Part shown: positions 44,751-53,786 of the stretch, one piece after another
Layout of the letters: each line of letters opens with the position of its first letter
Position numbering within the stretch: the stretch's first letter is position 1
Origin: Gordonia hongkongensis
GTDB taxonomy: Bacteria; Actinomycetota; Actinomycetes; Mycobacteriales; Mycobacteriaceae
Direction: 5' to 3'
DNA length: 64,000 bases
NCBI RefSeq assembly: GCF_023078355.1
Contig: NZ_CP095552.1
Coordinates: forward strand, 2,666,001-2,730,000
Notes under the pieces: model-generated
The model's database searches: none
Told to the model about the DNA's origin: nothing
The model's input: only the letters and a program-made list of their open reading frames with translations
Program-made: the position numbers and the translations under genes

Positions 44751-45717
44751 GCGTCGACCTCCCTGTCGATGATCCTGCGTCGACGCTAGTGGATGCCGGG
44801 CCGGTTGCGGACGGAAGGCGAGGAGCCAGCAGGACGACCAGCGCCGCCGCCAGCATTGCGATACCCACCCAACCGATCGCGGTGATGGATTCGGAGAGCA
44901 CTCCGACGGCCAGCGCGGTCGCGACCGCGGGCTCGATCAGGGTGATGGTGGTGGCGGTCGAGCTGTCGATCCGACCAAGTCCACGACTGAATAGCACGTA
45001 CCCGAGGAACTGCGGGACAAGGACGAGGTAGGCGAGAACGCCGAGGGTCTCGGGGTGCGCGACCACGGCCGGTACCCCGACCGCGACGACCGGCAGCAGA
45101 AACAATCCGCCCAGTCCCATCACTGTCCCGGCCGCGGCGCCGCGCGGCACCGACCTGTTCATGAGCCGACGCATCGCCCACGACAACCCGGCGTAAGTGA
45201 TACCCGCGAGCAGGCCGAGACAGACACCGAGCGCCGACGACGAACTCCCGCCGAGTGCGTCTGCATGCGACGACTCGCTGCGCGACACGGCCAACGCCGC
45301 ACTGCCGACGATGCCGAGCGCGCACGCGATGGTCCACCGCAGGGTCAGCCTCCGCCCGTCGGCCACGCGCTCGATGACCGCCGACACCAGCGGTGCCGAC
45401 GCCAACGACACGACTGTTCCGAGCGCGACGCCGCCGACGCGCATCGACCCGAAGAAGCAGAGTGGGTAGATCAGCACGCAGATCCCACCGAGAAGAGCGA
45501 CCCGCCACTGTGCCGTCACCGACGACCACGCGGCTCGAATCCCGCGGGCGTTGACCGCCGCCTGCAACAAGCCGCCGCCACACATGGCCACGGCGCCGAC
45601 GGTCACGGCACTGAGCTCGGGCGCCATCGCCGCGGCGGTACCCGAGGTTCCCCACAGGATCGCGGTGAGAGCGACCGCCAGCATCCCGATGCGTTCGCTC
45701 CGACGGGACTCGCTCAT
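44716..45717 (-). CDS. EamA/DMT-family transporter
   Basis: 333 aa, ten predicted transmembrane helices in two EamA repeats: MLAVALTAILWGTSGTAAAM..., and ALGVCLGLLAGITYAGLSWAMRRLM with LGYVLFSRGLGRIDSSTATTITLIEPAVATALAVGVLSE. Drug/metabolite exporter type. The ATG overlaps the stop of the glycosyltransferase (ATGA), so it belongs to the nitrilase-cluster operon and could export its product. Confidence 0.86.
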   Translation of the reverse strand: MSESRRSERIGMLAVALTAILWGTSGTAAAMAPELSAVTVGAVAMCGGGLLQAAVNARGIRAAWSSVTAQWRVALLGGICVLIYPLCFFGSMRVGGVALGTVVSLASAPLVSAVIERVADGRRLTLRWTIACALGIVGSAALAVSRSESSHADALGGSSSSALGVCLGLLAGITYAGLSWAMRRLMNRSVPRGAAAGTVMGLGGLFLLPVVAVGVPAVVAHPETLGVLAYLVLVPQFLGYVLFSRGLGRIDSSTATTITLIEPAVATALAVGVLSESITAIGWVGIAMLAAALVVLLAPRLPSATGPASTSVDAGSSTGRSTHEAVPRGRRGA

Positions 45718-46850
45718 CCGTGGGTGCCGACCGGCGACGCCGGATGGGGGTGTCGCGCATAGAACTCGAGGTGCCGACGTGCCGCGTCGCCCCACGTGAG
45801 AGATGCGGCCAGGCGTCGGCCCGACGCGATGCGGTCGGGGTCCGGGACGAGGGATGCGTGGAGGGCGTCGGCCAGTTCGACGATGGTCGAGGCGTAGGAG
45901 ACGGTCGTACCGAAGACCTCGCGCAGGATGGGGAGGTCGCGCGCGACGACGGGACGCCCCGCGGCGAGGGCTTCCATCGCGGCCAGGCCGAAGCCCTCTT
46001 TCACCGATGGGAATGCGAACACCTGGCAGGCGGCGACCAGTGACGGCAGGTCGTCGTCGGGCACATTGCCGAGGACGATCGGTTCGACGTCGAGTTCGGC
46101 TCGCCGACGGTCGAAGTCGGCACGGTAATTGCGGTAGTCGAACAGGGTCTCGCCGCCCGCGAAGACGAGCTTCAGTCCTGGGTGACGTTCGCGCAGTAGG
46201 GCGTACGCTTCCAGGAGGTCGATGCTGCCCTTGCGCGGTTCGATTCCGCCGACGGCGAGCACGTAGTCGCCCAGTTGATCCGACCAGCGGCGTCGCGCCT
46301 CGACGGACGTGGGGGAGTCCGACGCCGCGCCGGCGAAGCGTTCATACGCAACGCCGTTCGGGATCACCGTCGGATGGAGGCGCCAGCCCTGCTCGACCTC
46401 GTCGGCTACCGCTCGTGACACGCAGATCCGGGCGTAAGGGTTGACGACGGCCTTCTCATGGCACTCAACGAGGATCGGCGTGGTGAACTGGTCGAGATGG
46501 TGGATCGTGCGGATGCACGTCCCGACGGCGTTGGCACTGATGCAGTCCTGGGCGTGCACGATGTCGAAGTCAGCCGGGTCGAAGGCGGCCCGCAGGGTGT
46601 CGATGGACCGCACGATGCGTTGGGTGATCGTCTCGTTCTCTCGGTCGGGGAACGGAACGAGCCGCACCCGCACAGCCGGATCCACAGCGCGGAAGAAGCC
46701 CTCGTCGCCACCGCGGGCGAGCGACCACACCGTCACGTCGGCGCCGAGCCGGGCCATCGCCTCAGCCAGGTTCAACGTATGGACCACGCCTCCACGGGGT
46801 TTCGTCGAATAGGTGAGCAGAGCGACGCGCAGATGCTGCGTGCCGCTCAT
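45714..46850 (-). CDS. MSMEG_0565-type GT4 glycosyltransferase
   Basis: 378-aa GT-B glycosyltransferase: N-terminal RVALLTYSTKPRGGVVHTLNLAEAMARLGADVTVWSL, then HAQDCISANAV, VIPNGVAYERF, VGGIEPRKGSIDLLEAYALL, and the donor site FAFPSVKEGFGLAAMEALAAGRPVVARDLPILREVFG. Always found with the Nit1C nitrilase cluster (MSMEG_0565 family). The ATG overlaps the stop of the nitrilase-like gene; the stop overlaps the DMT gene. Presumably glycosylates a cluster product, which is not known. Confidence 0.9.
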   Translation of the reverse strand: MSGTQHLRVALLTYSTKPRGGVVHTLNLAEAMARLGADVTVWSLARGGDEGFFRAVDPAVRVRLVPFPDRENETITQRIVRSIDTLRAAFDPADFDIVHAQDCISANAVGTCIRTIHHLDQFTTPILVECHEKAVVNPYARICVSRAVADEVEQGWRLHPTVIPNGVAYERFAGAASDSPTSVEARRRWSDQLGDYVLAVGGIEPRKGSIDLLEAYALLRERHPGLKLVFAGGETLFDYRNYRADFDRRRAELDVEPIVLGNVPDDDLPSLVAACQVFAFPSVKEGFGLAAMEALAAGRPVVARDLPILREVFGTTVSYASTIVELADALHASLVPDPDRIASGRRLAASLTWGDAARRHLEFYARHPHPASPVGTHG

Positions 46851-47695
46851 CGCTGGTCCGCCGGCGTCGTCGACCGGTAGGTGTCGGGCCGGAGTTCGGC
46901 GAGATGGCTCAGGACGCGCCGCGCCCGGTCGACTTCGGCATCGACATCGACTGTCACCGTGGCCATTCCGCCTTTCGAACGAGTGGTTGCCAGGATGTCG
47001 CCACCTGGTCCGACGACCTTCGCCTGTCCGAGGAAGCGCAGTGACCCCATCACCCCGGTCTGGTTCGACGACACGACGAACACCTGATTCTCGGCAGCTC
47101 GGGCACTGTCGTAGAGATCGAACAACCGGGACTGGCGGTCGGCCGGTAGGCGTGCGGCGCGGTCGGTGACGCTGGCCGGCCACGCGGACAGCGCCGCGAT
47201 GATCCGTGCGCCGTCGAGCGCCAGCGTGCGTGCCGACTCCGGGAAGGTCTTGTCGTAGTCGATCAGCATGCCGATGCGACCGACCGGGGTGTCGAAGGCA
47301 CCGAAGGAGTCACCGGCCGCGTAGGCGAGTGCCTCGCCGGCGGGCTGATGAACCTTACGGTGCGTGCCCAGGATGCCGTCCCCCGTGACGCAGACGGCAG
47401 TGTTGAATCGCTGCTCGCCGACCGCTTCGGTGTACCCGATACAGACGGTCATGTCGCCGGCGGCCGCGGCGATCGCGGCGAGTTCCGGACCGTCGGGTTG
47501 CAGCGCCGGCGGCAGTTCTGCCGGGTCGGGTTGTCGAAGATCGCCCAGGTATCCACCGAGCGAGGCGTCGGGGAAGACGAGGAGGTCGACGCCGTCGCGC
47601 GCCGCGGATTCGACGATGCCGACCGCTTTGGCGACACCGCGTTCCACGTCGCGTCCGAAGTGCGCGGCGAGGGCGCCGAGGGTGACCGTCCTCAT
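46847..47695 (-). CDS. Nitrilase-fold protein lacking catalytic Cys and Glu
   Basis: 282 aa, carbon-nitrogen hydrolase fold and a paralogue of the Nit1 gene 5 kb upstream in the same operon. Alignment by eye: LVFPDASLGGYL has Asp43 where Nit1 has Glu41 (FPEAAIGGYL). HRKVHQPAGE keeps Lys114. IGMLIDYDKTFPESAR has Asp146 where Nit1 has Cys152 (IGLQICYDKAFPEAAR). With the nucleophile gone it should not act as a standard nitrilase or amidase, and may be a structural partner of Nit1. Position matches MSMEG_0566. Confidence 0.88.
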   Translation of the reverse strand: MRTVTLGALAAHFGRDVERGVAKAVGIVESAARDGVDLLVFPDASLGGYLGDLRQPDPAELPPALQPDGPELAAIAAAAGDMTVCIGYTEAVGEQRFNTAVCVTGDGILGTHRKVHQPAGEALAYAAGDSFGAFDTPVGRIGMLIDYDKTFPESARTLALDGARIIAALSAWPASVTDRAARLPADRQSRLFDLYDSARAAENQVFVVSSNQTGVMGSLRFLGQAKVVGPGGDILATTRSKGGMATVTVDVDAEVDRARRVLSHLAELRPDTYRSTTPADQR

Positions 47696-47747
47696 GGGCG
47701 AACTGTACCGGTCGGATCCGTGGGCGAGTCGGGTCGCTCGAGATCTT

Positions 47748-49178
47748 TCATGCGATACCCAGCCCGGTCACCGTCGACGCGACCGCGACAGTCGTCTCGC
47801 CGTCGGGCCACCGCAGCCGCACGCCCGGTTGGGCGGTCAGTCGGCCGCAATCGGCGGTCGTCACCGGCTCGGGTGCGGGGACGTCGCGTCGAGCACCCGC
47901 GCGATCGGTGGTGAGCGTCGCATATCCCGGGAAACAGGTCAGCCACGCGCCCATCGACGCGTCGCCGGGCCGCGGCACTGCCGTCACGTCCAGTTCGGCA
48001 CCCGTCCCCGACGCTTCGGCGAGCATGCCGAGCGTGCCGACGATCCCGGCCATGCTGACGTCCTTCGCCGACGCCGGGCGCACGGTCGCGAGGTGGGATG
48101 TCATGGCGCAGAGTTCCTCGCTGCTACGTGAACTCGTCGAGTCCCACTGGCGGTCGTGATATCCGGGTCGCCACGAGCCACCGAGGTCGGCGTGCAGGGT
48201 GACGGTGTCGCCGACCCGGCCACCGCCGGCGGGCAGTGGACTGGGCGTCGTGCCCAGTGCGGTCACCGACAGCGCCGACGGCACACCGACCTGGGTGTGA
48301 CCACCGAGAACGGGTGTCCGCCACGCCGCGGCCGCCGAGGAGATCCCGCGGATGATGCGGGTGAGATGCGACGTCGTCGGCGCTCCGACGGCATCGAGGA
48401 GACCGAGCGGACGGGCACCCATCGCACTGAGGTCGTTGAGGTTGACGAGCACCGAACACCAGCCGGCCCATTCGGGATCGCGTTCGATCATCGACGGAAC
48501 GATGGCGTCGCAGGCGGCGATCACGTCGGTGCCCGGTAGCGGGACCCCGTCGTCGCCGCGGAACCCGGAGGATCCGAGCCCGCCCGGTTGGTCTGCGAAC
48601 GGCGCGAGTGCCTCGGCGAGAACCGCTTTCGTCCCGTCGACTGTGCGTTGAATTCTGTCGAGTGGGTAGCGCATCTCCCGGTGCGACCGTCCTTCAATCT
48701 GCGGACCGGGACCGTGGTCCAGCCAGCCGAGCCTCGCGAACATCGGTGCGTAACGATCCTGGACGGTCGCGTCGAACCGGAGGGCGCCCAGCTGTTCGAC
48801 GTGCGCGCACGCCGCCCGCACGAGTGCCGGCCCGATCCCGGCTGCGTGGCCCGGATCGCCGACGACGAGCCGCGACCCGAACCACCATCCGATGTCGGCG
48901 TATGTCGATCCTGCCCACGGAGTGGGTGCGATGCGCACCCCACCCGCGATCGTCCCGTCCGGCAGGGTCGCGACGAGGACGGTGGTGCGCGGATTCTCGT
49001 CGGTGTCGTCGAGATCGCTGTGCTCGAAAAGTGCCTGCCGTTCGACGAATTCGCGGTGTCGCAGCGCGCGATATGCCGCATGTTCCCGCGGGCTGTCCGC
49101 AACGGTGATCAGGAACTCCGACCGCGGCGTCGTTCGTGGCAGCCCGGACAGGATCGACAGTTCGCCCCGTGACAACAC
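47748..49178 (-). CDS. MSMEG_0567-type fusion: GNAT domain + AIR synthase-like (PurM) domain
   Basis: 476 aa. Residues ~20-165 are GNAT-like (YRALRHREFVERQALF, VLVATLPDGTIAGGVRIAPTPW, GDPGHAAGIGPALVRAACAHVEQLGALRFDATV). Residues ~200-476 resemble the PurM/ThiL ATP-binding fold (FRGDDGVPLPGTDVIAACDAIVPSMI, LNDLSAMGARPLGLLDAV, TRPASAKDVSMAGIVGTLGMLAEASG-type segment). This MSMEG_0567/Sll0787 fusion is known only from Nit1C-type clusters. GTG start just after the radical-SAM stop. Confidence 0.88.
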   Translation of the reverse strand: MLSRGELSILSGLPRTTPRSEFLITVADSPREHAAYRALRHREFVERQALFEHSDLDDTDENPRTTVLVATLPDGTIAGGVRIAPTPWAGSTYADIGWWFGSRLVVGDPGHAAGIGPALVRAACAHVEQLGALRFDATVQDRYAPMFARLGWLDHGPGPQIEGRSHREMRYPLDRIQRTVDGTKAVLAEALAPFADQPGGLGSSGFRGDDGVPLPGTDVIAACDAIVPSMIERDPEWAGWCSVLVNLNDLSAMGARPLGLLDAVGAPTTSHLTRIIRGISSAAAAWRTPVLGGHTQVGVPSALSVTALGTTPSPLPAGGGRVGDTVTLHADLGGSWRPGYHDRQWDSTSSRSSEELCAMTSHLATVRPASAKDVSMAGIVGTLGMLAEASGTGAELDVTAVPRPGDASMGAWLTCFPGYATLTTDRAGARRDVPAPEPVTTADCGRLTAQPGVRLRWPDGETTVAVASTVTGLGIA

Positions 49179-49179
49179 G

Positions 49180-50235
49180 TCAGCCCCCGACCGTCGGCAA
49201 TACGCTGCACGCACCGCAGGCAGCGCAACCCGCACGCTGCTCCGACCCGGACATCCCGATGAAGCTCAGATGACCGGCCACCTCGCGGGTGATCTTCTCG
49301 ACGATCGTGGGGTCGGGTGCGGGAGCGTTGTCGACGTCGACGGCGAGGGTCCCCGCGTGACGCCGGAACGGCACGATGAAGGGATACACGCCCATGTCGG
49401 CGAGTTCTTTGGCGCCGGCGATCATCTCGTCGGTGTCCTCGCCGAGCCCGACCAGCAGGTAGGTCGACACCTGGTTGCGCCCGAACACCCGGACCGCCTC
49501 GGTCCACGCCGCCCGGTACTCCGACATCGGTACCGTCGACTTGCCTGGCATCCAGCGGCGCCGCACGTCGTCGTCGAGGGATTCGACGTGGATGCCGACG
49601 GCGTCCGCACCGGCCTCGCGCAGTTCGGTCAGGACGGCCAGATCTGCGGGCGGTTCGCACTGGACCTGGATCGGCAGTTCCGGCAGCGCCGCTTTGATCG
49701 CCCGGACGCACCGGGCGAGATGACGGGCCCCGCGGTCGCGTCCACCACTGGTGCCGGTGGTCATGACCATGTTGGTGACGCCGTCGAGATCGACGGCCGC
49801 ACGGGCGACTTCGGCGAGTTGCTCGGGCTTCTTCACCGCGATCGTCGAGCCGGACGTCAGCGACTCCTCGATCGAACAGAACCGGCACCGCTGGTCCTCG
49901 GCGTAGCGGATACAGGTCTGCAGGACGGTCGTCGCCAACACGTTGCGTCCATGCAGGCGGGCGATCTTCTCGTAGCTCACCCCGTCCGCGGTCTGCAGGT
50001 CGTAGAACCGGGGGCGCCCGATCGCACTGACCTCGACGCCGATGTCGACCCCGTCGTACAGCACGCGATCACCGTCGAAGACGAACGGGCTCTGCGGATT
50101 CCGCGGGATCGCGGCATGCAACCCGTCGACCATGAGGTGGCCGTCGTCGCTGGGCCCCGCGCCGCCGCTGCGCTGCACCGGCGGCTCCCCGCGAATACCG
50201 AGCAACGCCAGGTCAACTCGTGTGGATACCGTCAT
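49180..50235 (-). CDS. MSMEG_0568-type radical SAM protein
   Basis: 351 aa, biotin-synthase-like radical SAM. The cluster-binding cysteines are Cys108-x8-Cys117-x2-Cys120 (TCIRYAEDQRCRFCSIEE), a wider first gap than the usual CxxxCxxC but characteristic of this family. Then VTNMVMTTGTSGGRDRGARHL, IQVQCEPPADLAVL and VGIHVESLDDDVR; a second Cys group CAACGAC near the C-terminus may hold another cluster. The reaction is unknown. Preceded (upstream on its strand) by a repeat-filled gap. Confidence 0.9.
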   Translation of the reverse strand: MTVSTRVDLALLGIRGEPPVQRSGGAGPSDDGHLMVDGLHAAIPRNPQSPFVFDGDRVLYDGVDIGVEVSAIGRPRFYDLQTADGVSYEKIARLHGRNVLATTVLQTCIRYAEDQRCRFCSIEESLTSGSTIAVKKPEQLAEVARAAVDLDGVTNMVMTTGTSGGRDRGARHLARCVRAIKAALPELPIQVQCEPPADLAVLTELREAGADAVGIHVESLDDDVRRRWMPGKSTVPMSEYRAAWTEAVRVFGRNQVSTYLLVGLGEDTDEMIAGAKELADMGVYPFIVPFRRHAGTLAVDVDNAPAPDPTIVEKITREVAGHLSFIGMSGSEQRAGCAACGACSVLPTVGG

Positions 50236-50282
50236 GGGTGCTCCTTAGAAGAATGAACTATGTGCTCGACGGTGAGCGCTTC

Positions 50283-50400
50283 TTGCTGGTTGAGCCGGCC
50301 CCGACCCCGCTGGTTGAACCGTCCGCGCACCCCCGCTGGTTGAGCCGACCCCGAGCGAAGCGAGGCGTCGAGTCGAAGCCACCTGGTGACCCGACCTCGA
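50283..50400. repeat. GCTGGTTGAGCC repeat cluster inside the nitrilase operon
   Basis: Three units (CTTGCTGGTTGAGCCGGCCC, CCCGCTGGTTGAACCGTCC, CCCGCTGGTTGAGCCGACC) followed by GAGCGAAGCGAGGCGTCGAGTCGAAGCC. It separates the MSMEG_0568- and MSMEG_0569-like genes, which abut in other genomes as far as I recall. Confidence 0.7.
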
Positions 50401-50434
50401 CAACCCAACCCTGGAAGCCCACAGGACCCCAAAC

Positions 50435-51706
50435 CTACTGCGCAACAACCAACTGCGCGCGTCCACCACAAACCGCTTCGACAACATGCTCAGCCACATA
50501 CCTCGCGTCACGATCGATACCGAGGAACCGTCCGGACCCCCAGGTGTGCATCCAGGGCAACCCGACGAAGCTGAGCCCGGGGACTTCGGTGATCCCGCGT
50601 GTCTGCATGGGCCGGCCACCGCCGTCGAAGGCGCTGGCCTCGATCCACCGGTAGTCGGGTCGGTAGCCGATGGCCCAGATGATCGAGGTGACGTCTTCGG
50701 CCGAGAGATCGAGTTCGGTCGGATCGACCTCGGGCGCCCACACCGGCTCGTACCGAGATGCCTCCGGCGCGTCGATGCCGAGCTTGTCGATATGGCGGTC
50801 GATGTCACCGCAGATCGAGTTGTACACGGCGTCGGCCCGGTCGAGCGCGGCCGTGAGCGTCGGCGCGAACCGCAGCGTCGAGTCCTTGCCGTCGCTGAGC
50901 ACGCCGTACAGCTTCATCCCTTCGACGGCAAAGCGTCGAAGGTCGATGTCGCGGCCGCCGTCGCGACCGGTGACGTAGTGATTCGTCTTCTCCTGCGCAG
51001 CCCGTCCGCCGGGGTACTCCTGGGTCGGTGTGTCGTAGAGACCCATGTCCGACAGCCAGGTCATGCAGTCGCGGCCGCGGTAGAACCGAGCGACTCGCGG
51101 TGCGTTGCCGATCGCGAGATGTACCTGCCGGCCGGCGAGGTGCAAGTCCTCGGCGATCTGCGTGCCCGACTGTCCCGACCCGACGACCAGCACGGCACCG
51201 TCGGGAAGTTGCTCTGGGTTGAAATACTCCTCGGAGTGCACCTGGTGCACGGCCGGATCCAGCGACGACGCGAACGGCGGAACCACCGGCAGGGGATACC
51301 CGCCGGTTGCGATGACGGCCTGGTCGCAGGTGAGCGACCGCATTCCGTCGGGGCCTTCAAGAGTCAGCTCGAACCGATCACCGGAGAGACGTTGCAGGCG
51401 AGTGACTTTGGTGTGTTCGACGAGGGGTGGTTCGAAGGTCTCCAGCCAACCGTGCAACCACTCTACGACTTCGTCACGGGTCATGAAGCCGTCCGGATCC
51501 GGGCCGTCGTAAGAGTATCCAGGGAGCTTGCAATGCCAGTTCGGAGTCACCAGCGTGAAGTTGTCCCAACGCTTATCGGCCCATGCATGAACCGCGGTGT
51601 CGGCTTCGACGACGAGATGTTCGACGCCCGCCTGCCCGAGGTACCAGCTGACCGAGAGGCCGGCCTGTCCGCCGCCGATGACGACGACCGGCACGTGTGC
51701 GTTCAT
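50435..51706 (-). CDS. MSMEG_0569-type flavin-dependent oxidoreductase
   Basis: 423-aa flavin monooxygenase-like protein. FAD motif VVVIGGGQAGLSVSWYLGQAG near the N-terminus; the NADPH motif VLVVGSGQSGTQIAEDLHLAG near residue 175; then DVTSIIWAIGYRPDYRWI, near the ATG motif region. Family known from Nit1C clusters. The ATG overlaps the stop of the MSMEG_0570-like gene. Confidence 0.9.
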   Translation of the reverse strand: MNAHVPVVVIGGGQAGLSVSWYLGQAGVEHLVVEADTAVHAWADKRWDNFTLVTPNWHCKLPGYSYDGPDPDGFMTRDEVVEWLHGWLETFEPPLVEHTKVTRLQRLSGDRFELTLEGPDGMRSLTCDQAVIATGGYPLPVVPPFASSLDPAVHQVHSEEYFNPEQLPDGAVLVVGSGQSGTQIAEDLHLAGRQVHLAIGNAPRVARFYRGRDCMTWLSDMGLYDTPTQEYPGGRAAQEKTNHYVTGRDGGRDIDLRRFAVEGMKLYGVLSDGKDSTLRFAPTLTAALDRADAVYNSICGDIDRHIDKLGIDAPEASRYEPVWAPEVDPTELDLSAEDVTSIIWAIGYRPDYRWIEASAFDGGGRPMQTRGITEVPGLSFVGLPWMHTWGSGRFLGIDRDARYVAEHVVEAVCGGRAQLVVAQ

Positions 51707-52128
51707 GACAGCTCCTCATTGCTGGTTCTAGCGCTACCACCGCTGGTTGAGCCGGGGCGGAGCGAAGCGGCGACCGGGCCCCCTCCGCTGGTTGAGCCGG
51801 GCCGGAGCGAAGCGACGCCCCGAGTCGAAGCCACTTCCGCACCCGGCAACGGCGGGTACATCGAGACCACCTCGACCTCAGCGGAATCCGCATGCCGCCG
51901 GGCATCGACGGCGATCTCCTCCGCCGACGCCGCTGCCGAGGTACAGGCGAACCCGTACTTGGCACGGACACGCGCGCTGGCCTCGTCGAGCGCCGTGGTG
52001 GCCCGCGACCGGAAGTCGTCGACGCGGTACGTACCTGGCGTGAGGTGGTCGTGCAGTACGAGGCTGGGGGAGTAGTACTGGCGGAACTGCCCGTCGGGCC
52101 AGCGCACCTGGACGGTCATCTCAGGCAT
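51703..52128 (-). CDS. MSMEG_0570-type small protein with repeat-encoded tail
   Basis: 141 aa. The first ~95 residues (MPEMTVQVRWPDGQFRQYYSPSL..., TPGTYRVDDFRSRATTALDEASARVRAKYGFACTSAAASAEEI) match the MSMEG_0570 nitrogen-starvation-response family and end near VVSMYPPLPG. Residues ~98-141 (VASLRPGSTSGGG repeated) are translated from a GCTGGTTGAGCC-type dispersed repeat at 51735-51830, so the tail is an accretion. The ATG overlaps the Nit1 stop by 8 nt. Confidence 0.85.
   Translation of the reverse strand: MPEMTVQVRWPDGQFRQYYSPSLVLHDHLTPGTYRVDDFRSRATTALDEASARVRAKYGFACTSAAASAEEIAVDARRHADSAEVEVVSMYPPLPGAEVASTRGVASLRPGSTSGGGPVAASLRPGSTSGGSARTSNEELS
51735..51830. repeat. Dispersed repeat translated as a C-terminal tail
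   Basis: Two CCGCTGGTTGAGCCGGG(G/C)CGGAGCGAAGCG units, ending CCGAGTCGAAGCCAC, read in the minus frame as the tail of the MSMEG_0570-like protein. Confidence 0.75.
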
Positions 52129-53032
52129 GGGCGAGGTCCCGCCATGCGAAGGCCGCCGCGGCATCGGGATCGGTGTCGGCCTCGACGAGCATCCCGTACA
52201 CCTCAGGCCGACGGTCCCTCAGATGGAACATGCCGGCCCGCATGGCGGTGAAGCTCTCCGCGATGTCCACCTCGGCGACGGCCAGGCCGCTCCCGAGAAG
52301 TGTTGTGTCGAGGATGTTCCCACCAGGGTCGACGATCTTGGCGTTGCCGACGTAGCGCAGCGACCCGAAGGTACCGCTCTGATTGGCCGCGACCCAGAAC
52401 ACCTGATTCTCCAGCGCGCGAGCGGTGTCGAAGAGGTTGAACCGGTAGGTCCAGCGGTCTTCTTGCAGGTTCTCCGCGGTCGCGGTGCGGGCCGCCGGCC
52501 AGGCGGAGAGGCTGGCGATGATCTCGGCGCCCTTGAGCGCCATGATCCGGGCGGCCTCGGGAAACGCCTTGTCGTAACAGATCTGGAGGCCGATCCGGCC
52601 GACGGGCGTGTCGAAGACGTCGTACCCGGTGCCCGACGAGTACGACATGTTCTCGCCGAGCGGTTGATGGACCTTGCGGTAGCTGCCGTAGATGGTGGTG
52701 CCGTCGAGGACGGCGGCCGCGTTGTAGCGGGTCTCACCGTCCTCGCCGAGTTCACAGAACCCGATCGCCACCACGAGATCTCCGACGATGGACTGCACCC
52801 GAGCGATCTCGGGTCCGTCGAGGGAGATCGCCGGCGGCAACGACCGGGCGCTGTTCTTCTGGGTGTCGCCGTGGTTGCCCAGGGACGACAGGTATCCGCC
52901 GATCGCCGCCTCCGGGAACACCAGGAAGTCGACGCCCCGCGTTCGTGCTTCGGCGACGTACTGTTCGATCGTCGCGTAGTTCTGCTCGAGATCGCGGGTG
53001 AAGTTCGCCGCGACGGTTCCGATGGTGGTCAT
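52121..53032 (-). CDS. Nit1 nitrilase/aliphatic amidase (MSMEG_0571-type)
   Basis: 303 aa with an intact E-K-C triad: Glu41 in LVFPEAAIGGYL, Lys120 in SYRKVHQPLGE and Cys152 in GLQICYDKAFPEA, plus SAWPAARTATAENLQEDRWTYRFNLFDTARALENQVFWVAANQ. Hydrolyses a nitrile or amide; the natural substrate is unknown. Second gene of the Nit1C operon, 37 bp after the MSMEG_0572-like gene, which suggests a shared transcript. Confidence 0.92.
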   Translation of the reverse strand: MTTIGTVAANFTRDLEQNYATIEQYVAEARTRGVDFLVFPEAAIGGYLSSLGNHGDTQKNSARSLPPAISLDGPEIARVQSIVGDLVVAIGFCELGEDGETRYNAAAVLDGTTIYGSYRKVHQPLGENMSYSSGTGYDVFDTPVGRIGLQICYDKAFPEAARIMALKGAEIIASLSAWPAARTATAENLQEDRWTYRFNLFDTARALENQVFWVAANQSGTFGSLRYVGNAKIVDPGGNILDTTLLGSGLAVAEVDIAESFTAMRAGMFHLRDRRPEVYGMLVEADTDPDAAAAFAWRDLAHA

Positions 53033-53069
53033 AAGATTCCCAAAGATGGTTGTCGGAAGCTGCTGTGGG

Positions 53070-53594
53070 TCAGACCATGTAGGTCGAGTTGATGATTGCG
53101 CCCTTGCGTGCGTAGTGGATGAGTGCGTCCTGGACGTCGAGCGGGTGTGCCGGGATGACGCCTTCGATCAGGTCCTCTTCACGTCCGCCGTGCAGGGCGA
53201 GGCCGAAGCGGCAGCAGAACACGGTGCCGCCTTCGGAGATGAAGGTCTCGAGCGAGTTGTTAATATTCTGCTCGCCCGGGAATCCGGAGTCGCCGGTCGT
53301 CGGGAATCCCCGTGTGGCAAGGCAATTGATGGCACCGGGTCCGTAGAAGTACATGGCCGATTCGAAGCCCTTGCGGAGCGCGCGAGTGGCCTGCAGAACG
53401 GCGACGAACGACACCGACGACTCGTGGGCGATGCCGTGCACGAGCGTGAAGTAGGACTCACCGTTCTCGGCCTGGTAGTCCGGGAAGATCTTGGTGCCGC
53501 CATAGATGTTGGAGCCCTTGGGAAGTGAGGGGTGCGGGATCTCCGCCAGCGACGCGGCGATGTTCTCGGTGATGGTTTCGTCGAAAGAAGGCAC
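53070..53594 (-). CDS. MSMEG_0572/Sll0783-type nitrogen-starvation protein
   Basis: 174 aa: IYGGTKIFPDYQAENGESYFTLVHGIAHESSVSFVAVLQATRALRKGFESAMYFYGPGAINCLATRGFPTTG, then TVFCCRFGLALHG and PAHPLDVQDALIHYARKGAIINSTYMV. DsrE-like fold is likely. First gene of the cluster; the Sll0783 homologue in Synechocystis responds to nitrogen starvation. GTG start with AGGAG 6 nt upstream. Its 580-bp upstream region contains a terminator-like hairpin (53843-53890). Confidence 0.9.
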   Translation of the reverse strand: MPSFDETITENIAASLAEIPHPSLPKGSNIYGGTKIFPDYQAENGESYFTLVHGIAHESSVSFVAVLQATRALRKGFESAMYFYGPGAINCLATRGFPTTGDSGFPGEQNINNSLETFISEGGTVFCCRFGLALHGGREEDLIEGVIPAHPLDVQDALIHYARKGAIINSTYMV

Positions 53595-53786
53595 AAGAAC
53601 TCCTGGGATGGCGAGACGAGACGACGCCGACATGGCGGCTCGACGTGCGAGGATGGATCGGGCATCATTGCCCAGAGTGGTTCGACCGGAGATCGGTTTC
53701 ATCGAGTAGCTACTGCTTGCTACGTCACACAGTTCACTCGCCATCGATTACCGAATGGTTTCCGGCGGAATAAAGAAAACCCGGAT

